Source of the DNA: Ligilactobacillus saerimneri DSM 16049
Lineage (GTDB): Bacteria; Bacillota; Bacilli; Lactobacillales; Lactobacillaceae
Direction of reading: 5' to 3'
DNA length: 32,091 bases
Assembly: GCF_000423265.1 (NCBI RefSeq)
Contig: NZ_KE383995.1
Location: 10,206 to 42,296 of the forward strand
Shown here: positions 18,600 to 25,681 of the stretch, piece after piece
How the letters are laid out: every line of letters begins with the position of its first letter
How positions within the stretch are numbered: position 1 is the stretch's first letter
Notes under the pieces: model-generated
The model's input: only the letters and a program-made list of their open reading frames with translations
Database searches by the model: none
Told to the model about the DNA's origin: nothing
Position numbers and translations under genes: made by a program

Positions 18600-18890
18600 G
18601 CCAAGGTAACTGGCGTTGGAGTGATAAAAAATTATTGGCTAGCGTAAAGAAAAATTATTGGGACAAGTGGTACTTTTGTCCATAAAGACAGGACATATAC
18701 CAAAATAGGTGCGAGTAAAAGAATAACAAGATTGATCGGGCGCGGGCAGGTACAACGGCGCATATTTTACGATAGGTCGGGTCATGTTAGACAAAATGGG
18801 AAAAGTGTAAAAATTAGATCATGAAAAATAAAATGAAATAAAGAATCTAGTTTGCAGACACCAAGAACACCCCCAGTTGGACGAGAAAAT
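18600..18890. other. Gene-free left flank of the AT-rich cassette
   Basis: No gene is seen. AAAAATTATTGG occurs twice in direct orientation (18627-18638 and 18650-18661, 23 bases apart), and GGACAA/TTGTCC forms a small hairpin at about 18661-18681. Base composition shifts to AT-rich toward the cassette. No integrase, IS end or target-site duplication is visible. Confidence 0.4.
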
Positions 18891-18899
18891 TGCTATAAT
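18891..18899 (+). promoter_or_regulatory. Extended -10 promoter of the helicase-DarT-NADAR cassette
   Basis: TGCTATAAT is a perfect extended -10 (TGnTATAAT), about 100 bases before the first cassette gene. No -35 match is found at the proper distance. Confidence 0.65.
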
Positions 18900-18998
18900 T
18901 AAAAATAAATACAAAAAAATAATAATAGGAATTTGTAGGAGAGATATTAATTTAGACAGGTAACGTAGTGAATGTTAATAATCAATGAGGGTGAGATT

Positions 18999-20513
18999 AT
19001 GGATTACGATACTATTAAATTGATAGGTGAACAGTGTAAAGTTTTGTATTTGCCGGATGATAAAGATTATGTGGTTGAGGGGGTTGCCGGCAGTGGAAAA
19101 ACAGTAGAGGCGTTATACAGAGCGTTGCTATTAAGCCTGGTACATAATGAAAATATTTATATTTTTGCATTTAATAGGAACGTTGTTGAAAAAATGAAAA
19201 AGGATAAGCAATTGATAGTCAATGCTTTAAAAATGAAGAAACCAGATAATTTTAAAGCTAATGATTTAAATCAGGCTTCAAGGAAGATAATTATTACCAC
19301 TATTTATAGTTATATGCGAATCCTATTTGGAAAATATATGCAATTGGGAGAATTTGGTAAGGTTCCTTTTGCATTCGAAAACGATGAGCGAAGAGAGTTA
19401 ATTGGTGAAATAGTAGATAAATATAAGTATAAAAATCCTAATAGCATTTTACAAAAAAGAGATTTAGATTTTCTTAATGATGAAATCGTGTATTTACTTC
19501 AAAATAGCATTTCAGATGAAAGTAAATATATTAATATGGACAGAACAGGGCGTGTAGGACGAATAAGTAAGCAAAATGATGATAGAAAAATAATTTATCA
19601 AATTTTCAAAGAATATGTACAACGTTTGAGAAACGGAGTCTATGGTAGAAGTGGAGAGACATATTTTGATTACGATTATATATATTGGTATGGGAAAGAA
19701 ATAGCGGAAAAAATGAAAAACGAAGATCGACCAAAATACATAATTATAGATGAAATCCAAGATTTTTCTCCTAGTATGCTACAAGCACTAAATGCTATTT
19801 GTTTAACCGATGAAGCAGCCTCTAAGTTGGTTTTAGGTGATTTAGATCAAAATGTTTTTGGCCGTAATATTACCTGGTCAAGTTTGGGAATTAATATTCA
19901 AGGACGTAGGGATTGGAAAATTAGGTTTACAGTTAATTATCGTAATAAGGCAGGGGTAGCCAATCTTGCTAAGCAAATGTACGATAAATTAAAGCGAAAT
20001 GATAAGAATTTTGATCCAAATATGCAGTTACGTATAAGCGATAAGACAGCGATAACAAAACAAGTAGTGTGTTCCCTGAATGATTTAGAAACAATACATA
20101 ACATAATAAATAGGAGCAAAAATAAAGTATTGATAATCTTCTTTACAAGGGAAGATAAGCAGCATTTTAAAGAGATGGTAGGATCTGACGTTAAAATGGA
20201 TAACGTGGATATGGATACTGTAAAAAGAATAAAAGGTTTAGAGTATGATGATGTCCTCATTTATAACATCAATGGATATGATAAATATTTGGTTGAATTG
20301 GATGATGGAACCCAAGGAATCGGAATGGATTTCGGGAACGATAGAATAGAAGAAAATGAGTTTAAAAGTTTAATATATGTAGCAATAACTAGAGCACGAA
20401 ATAGTGTTACATTTTTAATGGATGAAAATAAGATAGCGTACGAAGAAATTACTGGGAAAAAATTATTTCCAGAAAATTATATTGATAGTGATTCTCTGGA
20501 CTGGCGTATTTAA
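18999..20513 (+). CDS. SF1 (UvrD/Rep-like) helicase, first gene of a DarT-NADAR cassette
   Basis: This 504-residue ATPase has all superfamily 1 helicase motifs in order: Walker A GVAGSGKT (K34, T35), motif II IIDEIQDFS (D251, E252, Q254), motif III VLGDLDQ, motif IV FTVNYRNKAG, motif V RIKGLEYDDVLIY, and motif VI LIYVAITRARNS. It is shorter than UvrD (about 700-750 residues), so the accessory subdomains are reduced, and no nuclease domain is seen. Start ATG 18999 is preferred over one at 18972 because GAGGGTGAG precedes it. Codon use (ATA, AGA) and AT content differ from the flanking core genes, suggesting acquisition. It is followed 18 bases later by the ADP-ribosyltransferase. Its role in the system (sensing or loading on nucleic acid) is inference. 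Confidence 0.88.
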   Translation: MDYDTIKLIGEQCKVLYLPDDKDYVVEGVAGSGKTVEALYRALLLSLVHNENIYIFAFNRNVVEKMKKDKQLIVNALKMKKPDNFKANDLNQASRKIIITTIYSYMRILFGKYMQLGEFGKVPFAFENDERRELIGEIVDKYKYKNPNSILQKRDLDFLNDEIVYLLQNSISDESKYINMDRTGRVGRISKQNDDRKIIYQIFKEYVQRLRNGVYGRSGETYFDYDYIYWYGKEIAEKMKNEDRPKYIIIDEIQDFSPSMLQALNAICLTDEAASKLVLGDLDQNVFGRNITWSSLGINIQGRRDWKIRFTVNYRNKAGVANLAKQMYDKLKRNDKNFDPNMQLRISDKTAITKQVVCSLNDLETIHNIINRSKNKVLIIFFTREDKQHFKEMVGSDVKMDNVDMDTVKRIKGLEYDDVLIYNINGYDKYLVELDDGTQGIGMDFGNDRIEENEFKSLIYVAITRARNSVTFLMDENKIAYEEITGKKLFPENYIDSDSLDWRI

Positions 20514-20531
20514 TTATTAGAGGGTATAAAA

Positions 20532-21212
20532 TTGACCGACATTGAGAAAATTAAAGCAAGCATGCAAGAGCGTAATATAACGACACTATATCATTTTACA
20601 TATTCTGCTAATCTTCCTTATATTTTAGATTACAATGAGGAATATAATGGGATTCAGTCAATAAACAAACTGAAGGAAATGAAAACAGTGGACGCAAATA
20701 TCACGGACTCAAATCGTTATGATGGACACAGGGATTATATTTGCTGCTCACTTTCACGTCCAAACAAGTATTATTTTAAGGTAGCAAAGAAGAGAAATTC
20801 TAAGAAAGTATTTACGGATTGGGTAGTAATGTCTATTGAGGCAGATATCATTAATGAGACTACTAAGTATTGCCCTACTAATGCTGCAACTGGCGGTGGA
20901 AAGTATATTGGTAGTGGATTTGAAGCATTTGAAGAAATGTTTAAAGATAAGATAGAAATTCCAAATAAACCAACAGTGTATCGTTCGAAAAATGAAAAAC
21001 CAAAAAATACAACTGATTATCAGGCAGAAATTTTAATAAAGGACAAAATTCCAATTGATAAAATTAAGGGGATATATTTTGATGCACGTAGTGTTGAAAT
21101 GGAATATTATCGGTTGCAATTATGGGTAAATGAGAATTTAATGAAGAGGCTAAAGTTTGGAAAATACAGTATAGACAATGAGACATATGATTTGAAATTT
21201 GATGTTTTGTAG
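20532..21212 (+). CDS. DarT-family nucleic-acid ADP-ribosyltransferase (probable DarT1-type toxin)
   Basis: This probable toxin of 226 residues is predicted to attach ADP-ribose from NAD+ to a nucleobase. Family landmarks are the N-terminal TLYHFTYSANLPYIL (NAD-binding His in YHFT), the DYICCSLSRPNKYYFK core segment, VVMSIEADI, PTNAATGGGKYIG, and QAEILIKDKIPIDKIKGI, in which E166 sits where the catalytic Glu of DarT lies. DarT2 enzymes modify thymidine and DarT1 enzymes guanosine; pairing with a NADAR protein instead of a DarG macrodomain points to the DarT1 class. The TTG start follows AGAGGG at 20519-20524, 18 bases after the helicase stop, so the genes form one operon. The weak start codon may keep toxin levels low. 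Confidence 0.85.
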   Translation: MTDIEKIKASMQERNITTLYHFTYSANLPYILDYNEEYNGIQSINKLKEMKTVDANITDSNRYDGHRDYICCSLSRPNKYYFKVAKKRNSKKVFTDWVVMSIEADIINETTKYCPTNAATGGGKYIGSGFEAFEEMFKDKIEIPNKPTVYRSKNEKPKNTTDYQAEILIKDKIPIDKIKGIYFDARSVEMEYYRLQLWVNENLMKRLKFGKYSIDNETYDLKFDVL

Positions 21213-21238
21213 TAGAGTATACGGAAGGATTGGTTAAT

Positions 21239-21919
21239 ATGGCCGAAAGATTCGTCTACTATGTAGACGAAAAGGATAACTTTTGTAAAAAAAAAGTGAC
21301 CTTTAAATGGTATTCGGGTTTTGCAACAGTTCAAAAGCAAAAATCATTTCATGAGTTGCATAAAGCTTTTCTGGAAGAGTTTCCTACTTATAAGGTGCTA
21401 GAGGTGTCATCAGTGTCAAATATTGATTGGGCGCAGAAAGTAAGTGCATTCAATTTAAAGGTAAAAACCTCAAAAGGAACTTATAGTGTGGAGCAAGTTT
21501 TTCAGGCAGGAAAAGTGTTTGAAGAAGCTGGATCACAGGAAAAAATATTACATTTATCACCTAAACTGGCTCAAGCGATTACGCGTAAGTTAGTAAAGAA
21601 TGATAACTTAAAAGGATTTATGATTTTTGGGGAAATTTTCCCCCTGGAACCAAAAACGTTATTTTATAATTGGATTTATCTACATGCTTTGCACCAAAAT
21701 GAATTGTTAGCTAATAAAGTTGCGGAATATGCTGCATTTACAGATATCTATTTTAACCCTGAAAAACAAATCAACTGTCAGGCAGAAGCATGTGCGATAT
21801 ATGTTTCACTTACACGTAGAAAATTATTGGATGAAGCACTAAGTAATATAGATAATTTCAAGAGAATAATATATGGTATTCCTACGAACGACTATGAGCA
21901 AATAGATTTATTTAAGTAA
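21239..21919 (+). CDS. NADAR-family ADP-ribosyl-glycohydrolase (DarT1-associated antitoxin)
   Basis: This probable antitoxin of 226 residues is expected to remove ADP-ribose from the base modified by the upstream transferase. From memory of the DarT1-associated NADAR family, several segments agree closely: GFATVQKQKSFHELH, KVSAFNLKV, SVEQVFQAGKVFEE, FGEIFPLEPKTLFYNWIYL, and AFTDIYFNPEKQINCQAEACA. NADAR enzymes are known to reverse guanine ADP-ribosylation and to partner DarT1 toxins. ATG 21239 is chosen (GGAAGGA at 21223-21229); a TTG at 21230 is too close to that site. It ends the operon, 26 bases after the transferase. No macrodomain (DarG) is present, which supports the NADAR reading. Confidence 0.82.
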   Translation: MAERFVYYVDEKDNFCKKKVTFKWYSGFATVQKQKSFHELHKAFLEEFPTYKVLEVSSVSNIDWAQKVSAFNLKVKTSKGTYSVEQVFQAGKVFEEAGSQEKILHLSPKLAQAITRKLVKNDNLKGFMIFGEIFPLEPKTLFYNWIYLHALHQNELLANKVAEYAAFTDIYFNPEKQINCQAEACAIYVSLTRRKLLDEALSNIDNFKRIIYGIPTNDYEQIDLFK

Positions 21920-22033
21920 GAAAAGTCTAAACAAACCATGCTTGAAGCAATCGACGGCAAAATGCTGGTTCCAGAATATACCGATGATTATTTGACAGAA
22001 GTAAAGAATATTGTCCTCGGTAGATATAAATAA
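21920..22033 (+). pseudogene. Remnant of a gene 3' end next to the cassette
   Basis: Directly after the NADAR stop, and in the same frame, 37 sense codons run to TAA at 22031. The peptide includes MLEAIDGKMLVPEY and ends NIVLGRYK, which looks like a genuine protein C-terminus. There is no ribosome binding site before its first ATG (21938), and the base composition is nearer to the core genes than to the cassette. I read it as the stump of a core gene cut by insertion of the cassette. The parent family is not recognised. Confidence 0.45.
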
Positions 22034-22036
22034 CAC

Positions 22037-22081
22037 CAGGGCGGGAAGGTACCCATTTGAGGTACTTTCCCGCCCTGTTTT
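22037..22081. terminator. Strong hairpin terminator closing the cassette
   Basis: The arms 22037-22053 (CAGGGCGGGAAGGTACC) and 22061-22077 pair over 17 base pairs with one G-T pair, followed by TTTT on the + strand. On the - strand it lies 31 bases after the stop of the TIM-barrel gene and may end that transcript too, though the U-run there is poor. Confidence 0.8.
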
Positions 22082-22111
22082 AGTGAAATTATTTGATTAG
22101 ATAAAACTAAC

Positions 22112-22942
22112 CTACTTGGTGATTGCCTTGAAAGCAGCCGCTTGCTTGGTCATTCCGCGTTCGGAAGCTAAGCGTTCAATCGAAGAAGCACCGAAGAAAC
22201 CGTCGATTTCAGGAACATTTTTGATAACATAGGCAGCATCTTCCGGATCGGCAATCGGACCACCATGGCAGATAACCTTGATCTCAGGATTAACCTTGCG
22301 GCCGGCTACAATGATCTTCCGGATCCGGTCACAGCAGTCATCTAAGGTCAAAGCAGTTTCTGCACCGATAGATCCTTTGGTAGTCAAGCCCATGTGGGCA
22401 ACAAGAATGTCAGCCCCGGCTTCAGCCATGGCAGCAGCTTGCTTTTCGTCGAAAACATAAGGGCAGGTTACCATGTCTAGTTTATGTGCTTTCCGAATCA
22501 TATCAACTTCAAGATCATATCCCATTCCCGTTTCTTCCAGGTTAGCTCGGAATTTACCATCAATTAAGCCAACAGTTGGGAAGTTTTGGACCCCATTGAA
22601 ACCTTGTTCCTTGAGTTGCTTCAAAAAGATGTCCATGACGCGGAAAGGATCTGTCCCGCAGACACCCGCTAGAACAGGGGTCTTTTTAACAATTGGTAAT
22701 ACTTCTTGGCCCATTTCTTGAACGATCTTATTTGCATCCCCATAGGAGAGTAAGCCAGAGAGGGAGCCACGTCCAGCCATCCGGAAGCGACCAGAGTTAT
22801 AGATAATCAGCATATCAACATCAGCTTGTTCACTACATTTAGCGGTAATTCCAGTTCCGGCGCCAACACCGACCAAAATTTTACCGGCTTTTACTTGGTT
22901 GTCAAAATCTTTGAGAATTTCTTGGCGTGTCTTGTTTAACAT
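22112..22942 (-). CDS. Phosphoenolpyruvate-hydrolase-family TIM-barrel protein (Tm-1 C-terminal half homologue)
   Basis: This single TIM-barrel protein has 276 residues. Characteristic segments are GVGAGTGITAKCSEQ, NSGRFRMAGRGSLSG, NFPTVGLIDGKFRANLEETG, ILVAHMGLTTKGSIGAE and VICHGGPIADPED. The family is annotated as phosphoenolpyruvate hydrolase or TIM-barrel signal transduction protein, with little biochemistry behind the name. It also forms the C-terminal half of the plant Tm-1 protein. The ATG follows GGAGGAAA and lies 15 bases after the Tm-1-like gene, so the two are co-transcribed and likely form a complex. A paralogue of this barrel forms the sensor part of the regulator at 24287-25462. 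Confidence 0.85.
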   Translation of the reverse strand: MLNKTRQEILKDFDNQVKAGKILVGVGAGTGITAKCSEQADVDMLIIYNSGRFRMAGRGSLSGLLSYGDANKIVQEMGQEVLPIVKKTPVLAGVCGTDPFRVMDIFLKQLKEQGFNGVQNFPTVGLIDGKFRANLEETGMGYDLEVDMIRKAHKLDMVTCPYVFDEKQAAAMAEAGADILVAHMGLTTKGSIGAETALTLDDCCDRIRKIIVAGRKVNPEIKVICHGGPIADPEDAAYVIKNVPEIDGFFGASSIERLASERGMTKQAAAFKAITK

Positions 22943-22957
22943 TGTTTTTCCTCCAAT

Positions 22958-24196
22958 TTATTCGGCTTGCTTTGCAGTTTGGGCTGCAATGAGTTGTAGC
23001 AATTGTTGGGCGGCGTATTCAGCAAAAGCTTGGTCATTGATGTGGTGGTCGACTTTTTCGACTGTTACCAAGGGGTTATCAAGCTGACCAGTGATTGCAT
23101 CAAAAAGGGCCGCTCTAGCGCTCAAGCTTTCAAATGGTTGTCCAGGAGCATCAATCATCGAAACCCCCTGTGTCGGCAGGAGAACCTTCATTGATGCTTG
23201 AGCTTGGTTCCACCGCTGTGCCAGTTCCTGTCCAATTTGGGTGCTTTCGACCTCATTAGTTCGCATCAAGGTTACAGTTGGATTGTGCTGGTACAAGTTG
23301 CGATCATGGTAACGTGGGGGAACAGTGGCACGGGGACCAAAGTTGGCCATGTCACAGGCCCCAACCGAAACTACTTGGGGAGTTTGGCTAGCAACTGCCG
23401 CCTCACAACGGTTAGGACCAGCAGATAGGACCCCACCACAGACTTCATCGCACCACTCGGTGGTAGTTAGGTCGAGGATCCCGGCAAAGAATCCTTGCTT
23501 GATCAAGTGTTCCATGGTTTTGCCCCCAGTACCTGTGGCGTGAAATACTAAAACTTCATAACCCTGTTTCTCAAGGTAAGCTTTAGCATAGTCAACACAC
23601 GGTGTGGTCACGCCGAACATTGTGGCACCAATTAGGGGCTTAGTTTTTTCTTTTGATGCCGGTAAGGTGGCATCAAGTTGCAGCATGCCTGCAATGGCAA
23701 GCATGGCATTTTTGAAAATGGTCGTAGAAATCTTATTCAGACCAGCAACGTCAACGATAGATGGCATCATGATGATGTCACTTGTGCCAACATATTGGGA
23801 TGTATCCCCAGAAGCCATCGTGGAAACAATAACTTTGGGAACACCCAGCGGCAGGGCCCGCATGGCTGGTGCTACAAGGGAAGTTCCCCCGGAACCACCA
23901 CAGGTAATGATGCCGTCGAACTCACCCGCAGCATAAAGCTGGGGGAGGAGCTTTTCCATCCCTTGAGATAGAGCACGGGTTGCCAGTGCCCGATCCTGAC
24001 GATCAACTAGGGTGGCAATATCATAACCGGCGGCCGCTGCAATTGTTGCGTTACTTACATCGGGGGTAAATTTGGGAGCAAAGACGCCCGTATGAATCAT
24101 GTATGGCTTCAACCCCAAGTCGTAGGCGAGTTGCTTAAGGTAGGCAAACTCCGTTCCTTTTGTATCGAAGGTTCCGGCAATCGCTAATTTTTTCAA
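22958..24196 (-). CDS. Tm-1-like / UPF0261 family protein
   Basis: This cytosolic protein has 412 residues and two Rossmann-like domains. Family landmarks are AIAGTFDTKGTEFAYLK at the N-terminus, GGSGGTSLVAPAMRALPLGVPKVIVSTMASGD at about 120-150, TSDIIMMPSIVDVAGLN, and ATGTGGKTMEHLIKQGFFAGILDLTTTE at about 220-250. In plants this family is the N-terminal, RNA-replicase-binding half of Tm-1; its bacterial function is not established. The start is TTG at 24196, with AGGAGG at 24205-24210. It is the first gene of a two-gene operon, preceded by a CRE-like site and a palindrome and by the divergent-in-function but same-strand regulator gene. The context implies a regulated catabolic role. Confidence 0.87.
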   Translation of the reverse strand: MKKLAIAGTFDTKGTEFAYLKQLAYDLGLKPYMIHTGVFAPKFTPDVSNATIAAAAGYDIATLVDRQDRALATRALSQGMEKLLPQLYAAGEFDGIITCGGSGGTSLVAPAMRALPLGVPKVIVSTMASGDTSQYVGTSDIIMMPSIVDVAGLNKISTTIFKNAMLAIAGMLQLDATLPASKEKTKPLIGATMFGVTTPCVDYAKAYLEKQGYEVLVFHATGTGGKTMEHLIKQGFFAGILDLTTTEWCDEVCGGVLSAGPNRCEAAVASQTPQVVSVGACDMANFGPRATVPPRYHDRNLYQHNPTVTLMRTNEVESTQIGQELAQRWNQAQASMKVLLPTQGVSMIDAPGQPFESLSARAALFDAITGQLDNPLVTVEKVDHHINDQAFAEYAAQQLLQLIAAQTAKQAE

Positions 24197-24221
24197 ACAA
24201 AGATCCTCCTTAAATAAATTA

Positions 24222-24245
24222 AGTAGGTTAGCTAACTTACGTTAT
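24222..24245. promoter_or_regulatory. Imperfect palindrome before the Tm-1-like operon
   Basis: GTTAGCTAAC is a perfect 10-base palindrome inside a longer imperfect dyad (about AGTAGGTTAG/CTAACTTACG). It lies between the CRE-like site and the ribosome binding site, and could be an operator for the adjacent AraC-type fusion regulator. Confidence 0.35.
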
Positions 24246-24249
24246 AAAT

Positions 24250-24263
24250 AGTAACCGCTTTCA
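24250..24263 (-). promoter_or_regulatory. CRE-like (CcpA) site upstream of the Tm-1-like operon
   Basis: The - strand TGAAAGCGGTTACT matches the catabolite-responsive element consensus TGWAARCGYTWNCW at 13 of 14 positions. It sits in the promoter region, which would fit repression by CcpA in glucose. Confidence 0.6.
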
Positions 24264-24286
24264 AAACGAGATAACATGTTTTTATG

Positions 24287-25462
24287 TTAGGAAATGATGT
24301 GGTTATGTATAGAGTTGCGATAATTACGCGGACTATATCCAAATTTTATTTTGAAGATTTTGGAGAATTGCGCGTAGTTATGGTAGCCGACCCGGTGACT
24401 GATTTCTTTACAAGACAAATCAGTTTTACGAAGCAACTTTTGAGCCAAATTCAGGCGGTACTCAACGAGGTAGGAAGTAAAGGAAGTCCCTACTTTTTGT
24501 TTGAATAATGAACTGAGGTATGCCGGTGAAATGTGTAGTGTCAAAGCCAAGTCGCCAAGCTGAATATTACGCATGTAGTTTGCTTCGATGTACTTTTGCA
24601 CGAAATACACATAGTCTGGTTTACTTTCCGGATGAGGAAGTTTAACCCGCTGGTTTTTAAATTTTTTGGCAGTGGTAACGATGGCTTGTTCCATCGGAAT
24701 GCGGTCAAAGGTCGACCCACCAATATAGCAGTCACACTGGGTATTTTGGTAGAAATAGTCCATATCAATCACGGTATTAGCCATTCCGGAGTAAATAGCT
24801 GTGATGATCTGAGGGTTTTCTTTTTTACAAAAACGGAAAATCGTGGTGGCGGTGTTTTTAGCTTCATTGATACTGCGACTTTGTTTGGCTCCGAGATAAC
24901 CACCCAGGGTCAACCCCAGGTGGACACAGATAATGTCTGCCTGAGCAGCCAGCATCGCCCGGGCTTCGGCAATAGTGGTAACAAATGCAACCGTAAAGAG
25001 TCCTAGTTCGTGAGCCTGTTTGAGGGCGGTAACTTCTTGGGCAAAAGTAGTGCCTTCCTGCTCAAGTGCAGTCCGAAATTTGCCATCGATTAGAGAAAGA
25101 GTGGGGAAATTGGTAACCCCTGCAAAGCCAGCCGCTTGGATGGCGGGAAGGTAGGTTTTTAGGTTAAGGTTAGGATCTTGGGCAAAGAGACCAAAGATCA
25201 CGGGTGTTTTGTGGATGAGGGGGAAGAGTTCGCGGGTACCCATTTCCATGACTATGTCATTATTGTTGCCGTAGCAAAGATAGCTTGCGAGTGAACTGCG
25301 TCCCATGATGCGGTATTTTCCGGCTGCGACCGCTAGTAAAAAATCAGTCCCGCCCCAAACAGTATATTTAGCGGTAATTCCTGAACCGACACATGCTCCG
25401 ATGATATGGCCGTTGACGGCGATCTGGGCATGGAAGATTTTACGGATTAAATTGGCGTCCAT
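24287..25462 (-). CDS. Fusion regulator: PEP-hydrolase-family TIM barrel plus AraC-type DNA-binding domain
   Basis: This transcription factor of 391 residues has an unusual design. Residues 1-275 are a TIM barrel homologous to the enzyme encoded two genes downstream (shared GSGITAKY, GKYRIMGRSSLASYL, NFPTLSLIDGKFRTALEQEG, VHLGLTLGGYLGA). Residues about 287-391 are an AraC/XylS helix-turn-helix pair (LGDLALTLHISPAYLSSLFK and KEISHRVGYHNYAQFSKIFK). The enzyme's HGGP segment is replaced by YSGM, so catalysis is probably lost and ligand binding kept. The ATG follows GAGGTG on the - strand. It lies 90 bases upstream of the Tm-1-like operon and likely activates it in response to that pathway's substrate; this is inference from context. 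A CRE-like site precedes it. Confidence 0.88.
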   Translation of the reverse strand: MDANLIRKIFHAQIAVNGHIIGACVGSGITAKYTVWGGTDFLLAVAAGKYRIMGRSSLASYLCYGNNNDIVMEMGTRELFPLIHKTPVIFGLFAQDPNLNLKTYLPAIQAAGFAGVTNFPTLSLIDGKFRTALEQEGTTFAQEVTALKQAHELGLFTVAFVTTIAEARAMLAAQADIICVHLGLTLGGYLGAKQSRSINEAKNTATTIFRFCKKENPQIITAIYSGMANTVIDMDYFYQNTQCDCYIGGSTFDRIPMEQAIVTTAKKFKNQRVKLPHPESKPDYVYFVQKYIEANYMRNIQLGDLALTLHISPAYLSSLFKQKVGTSFTSYLVEYRLNLAQKLLRKTDLSCKEISHRVGYHNYAQFSKIFKIKFGYSPRNYRNSIHNHIIS

Positions 25463-25529
25463 TGTTTACACCTCATTCATATGGTCTTATATCAATTATT
25501 GAAAGAAAATTCCATAAAAACAATAATTG

Positions 25530-25543
25530 TTAAAACGTTTTCA
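25530..25543. promoter_or_regulatory. CRE-like (CcpA) site upstream of the fusion regulator
   Basis: TTAAAACGTTTTCA matches the CRE consensus at 13 of 14 positions, and its reverse complement TGAAAACGTTTTAA does so as well. It lies about 70 bases before the regulator's start codon. Confidence 0.6.
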
Positions 25544-25681
25544 TTTTAAAGAATTGAAGTTTTAGTTTGGACCTCAGCTAGAAGGTGTTGGTAGGATGGA
25601 GAGTGAAAAATGCCCTTTAGATTGGCGAAATTTTTCCTATAATCTGATTGATGAAGAGATTTAAATCAAGGAGGGAGAAAT

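Noticed and set aside
20532-21919. Classical DarTG with a macrodomain antitoxin
   Set aside because: The partner protein lacks macrodomain motifs and instead has NADAR-family segments.
24284-24508. 74-codon + strand frame over the end of the fusion regulator
   Set aside because: It is antisense to the AraC domain and shows no family features.
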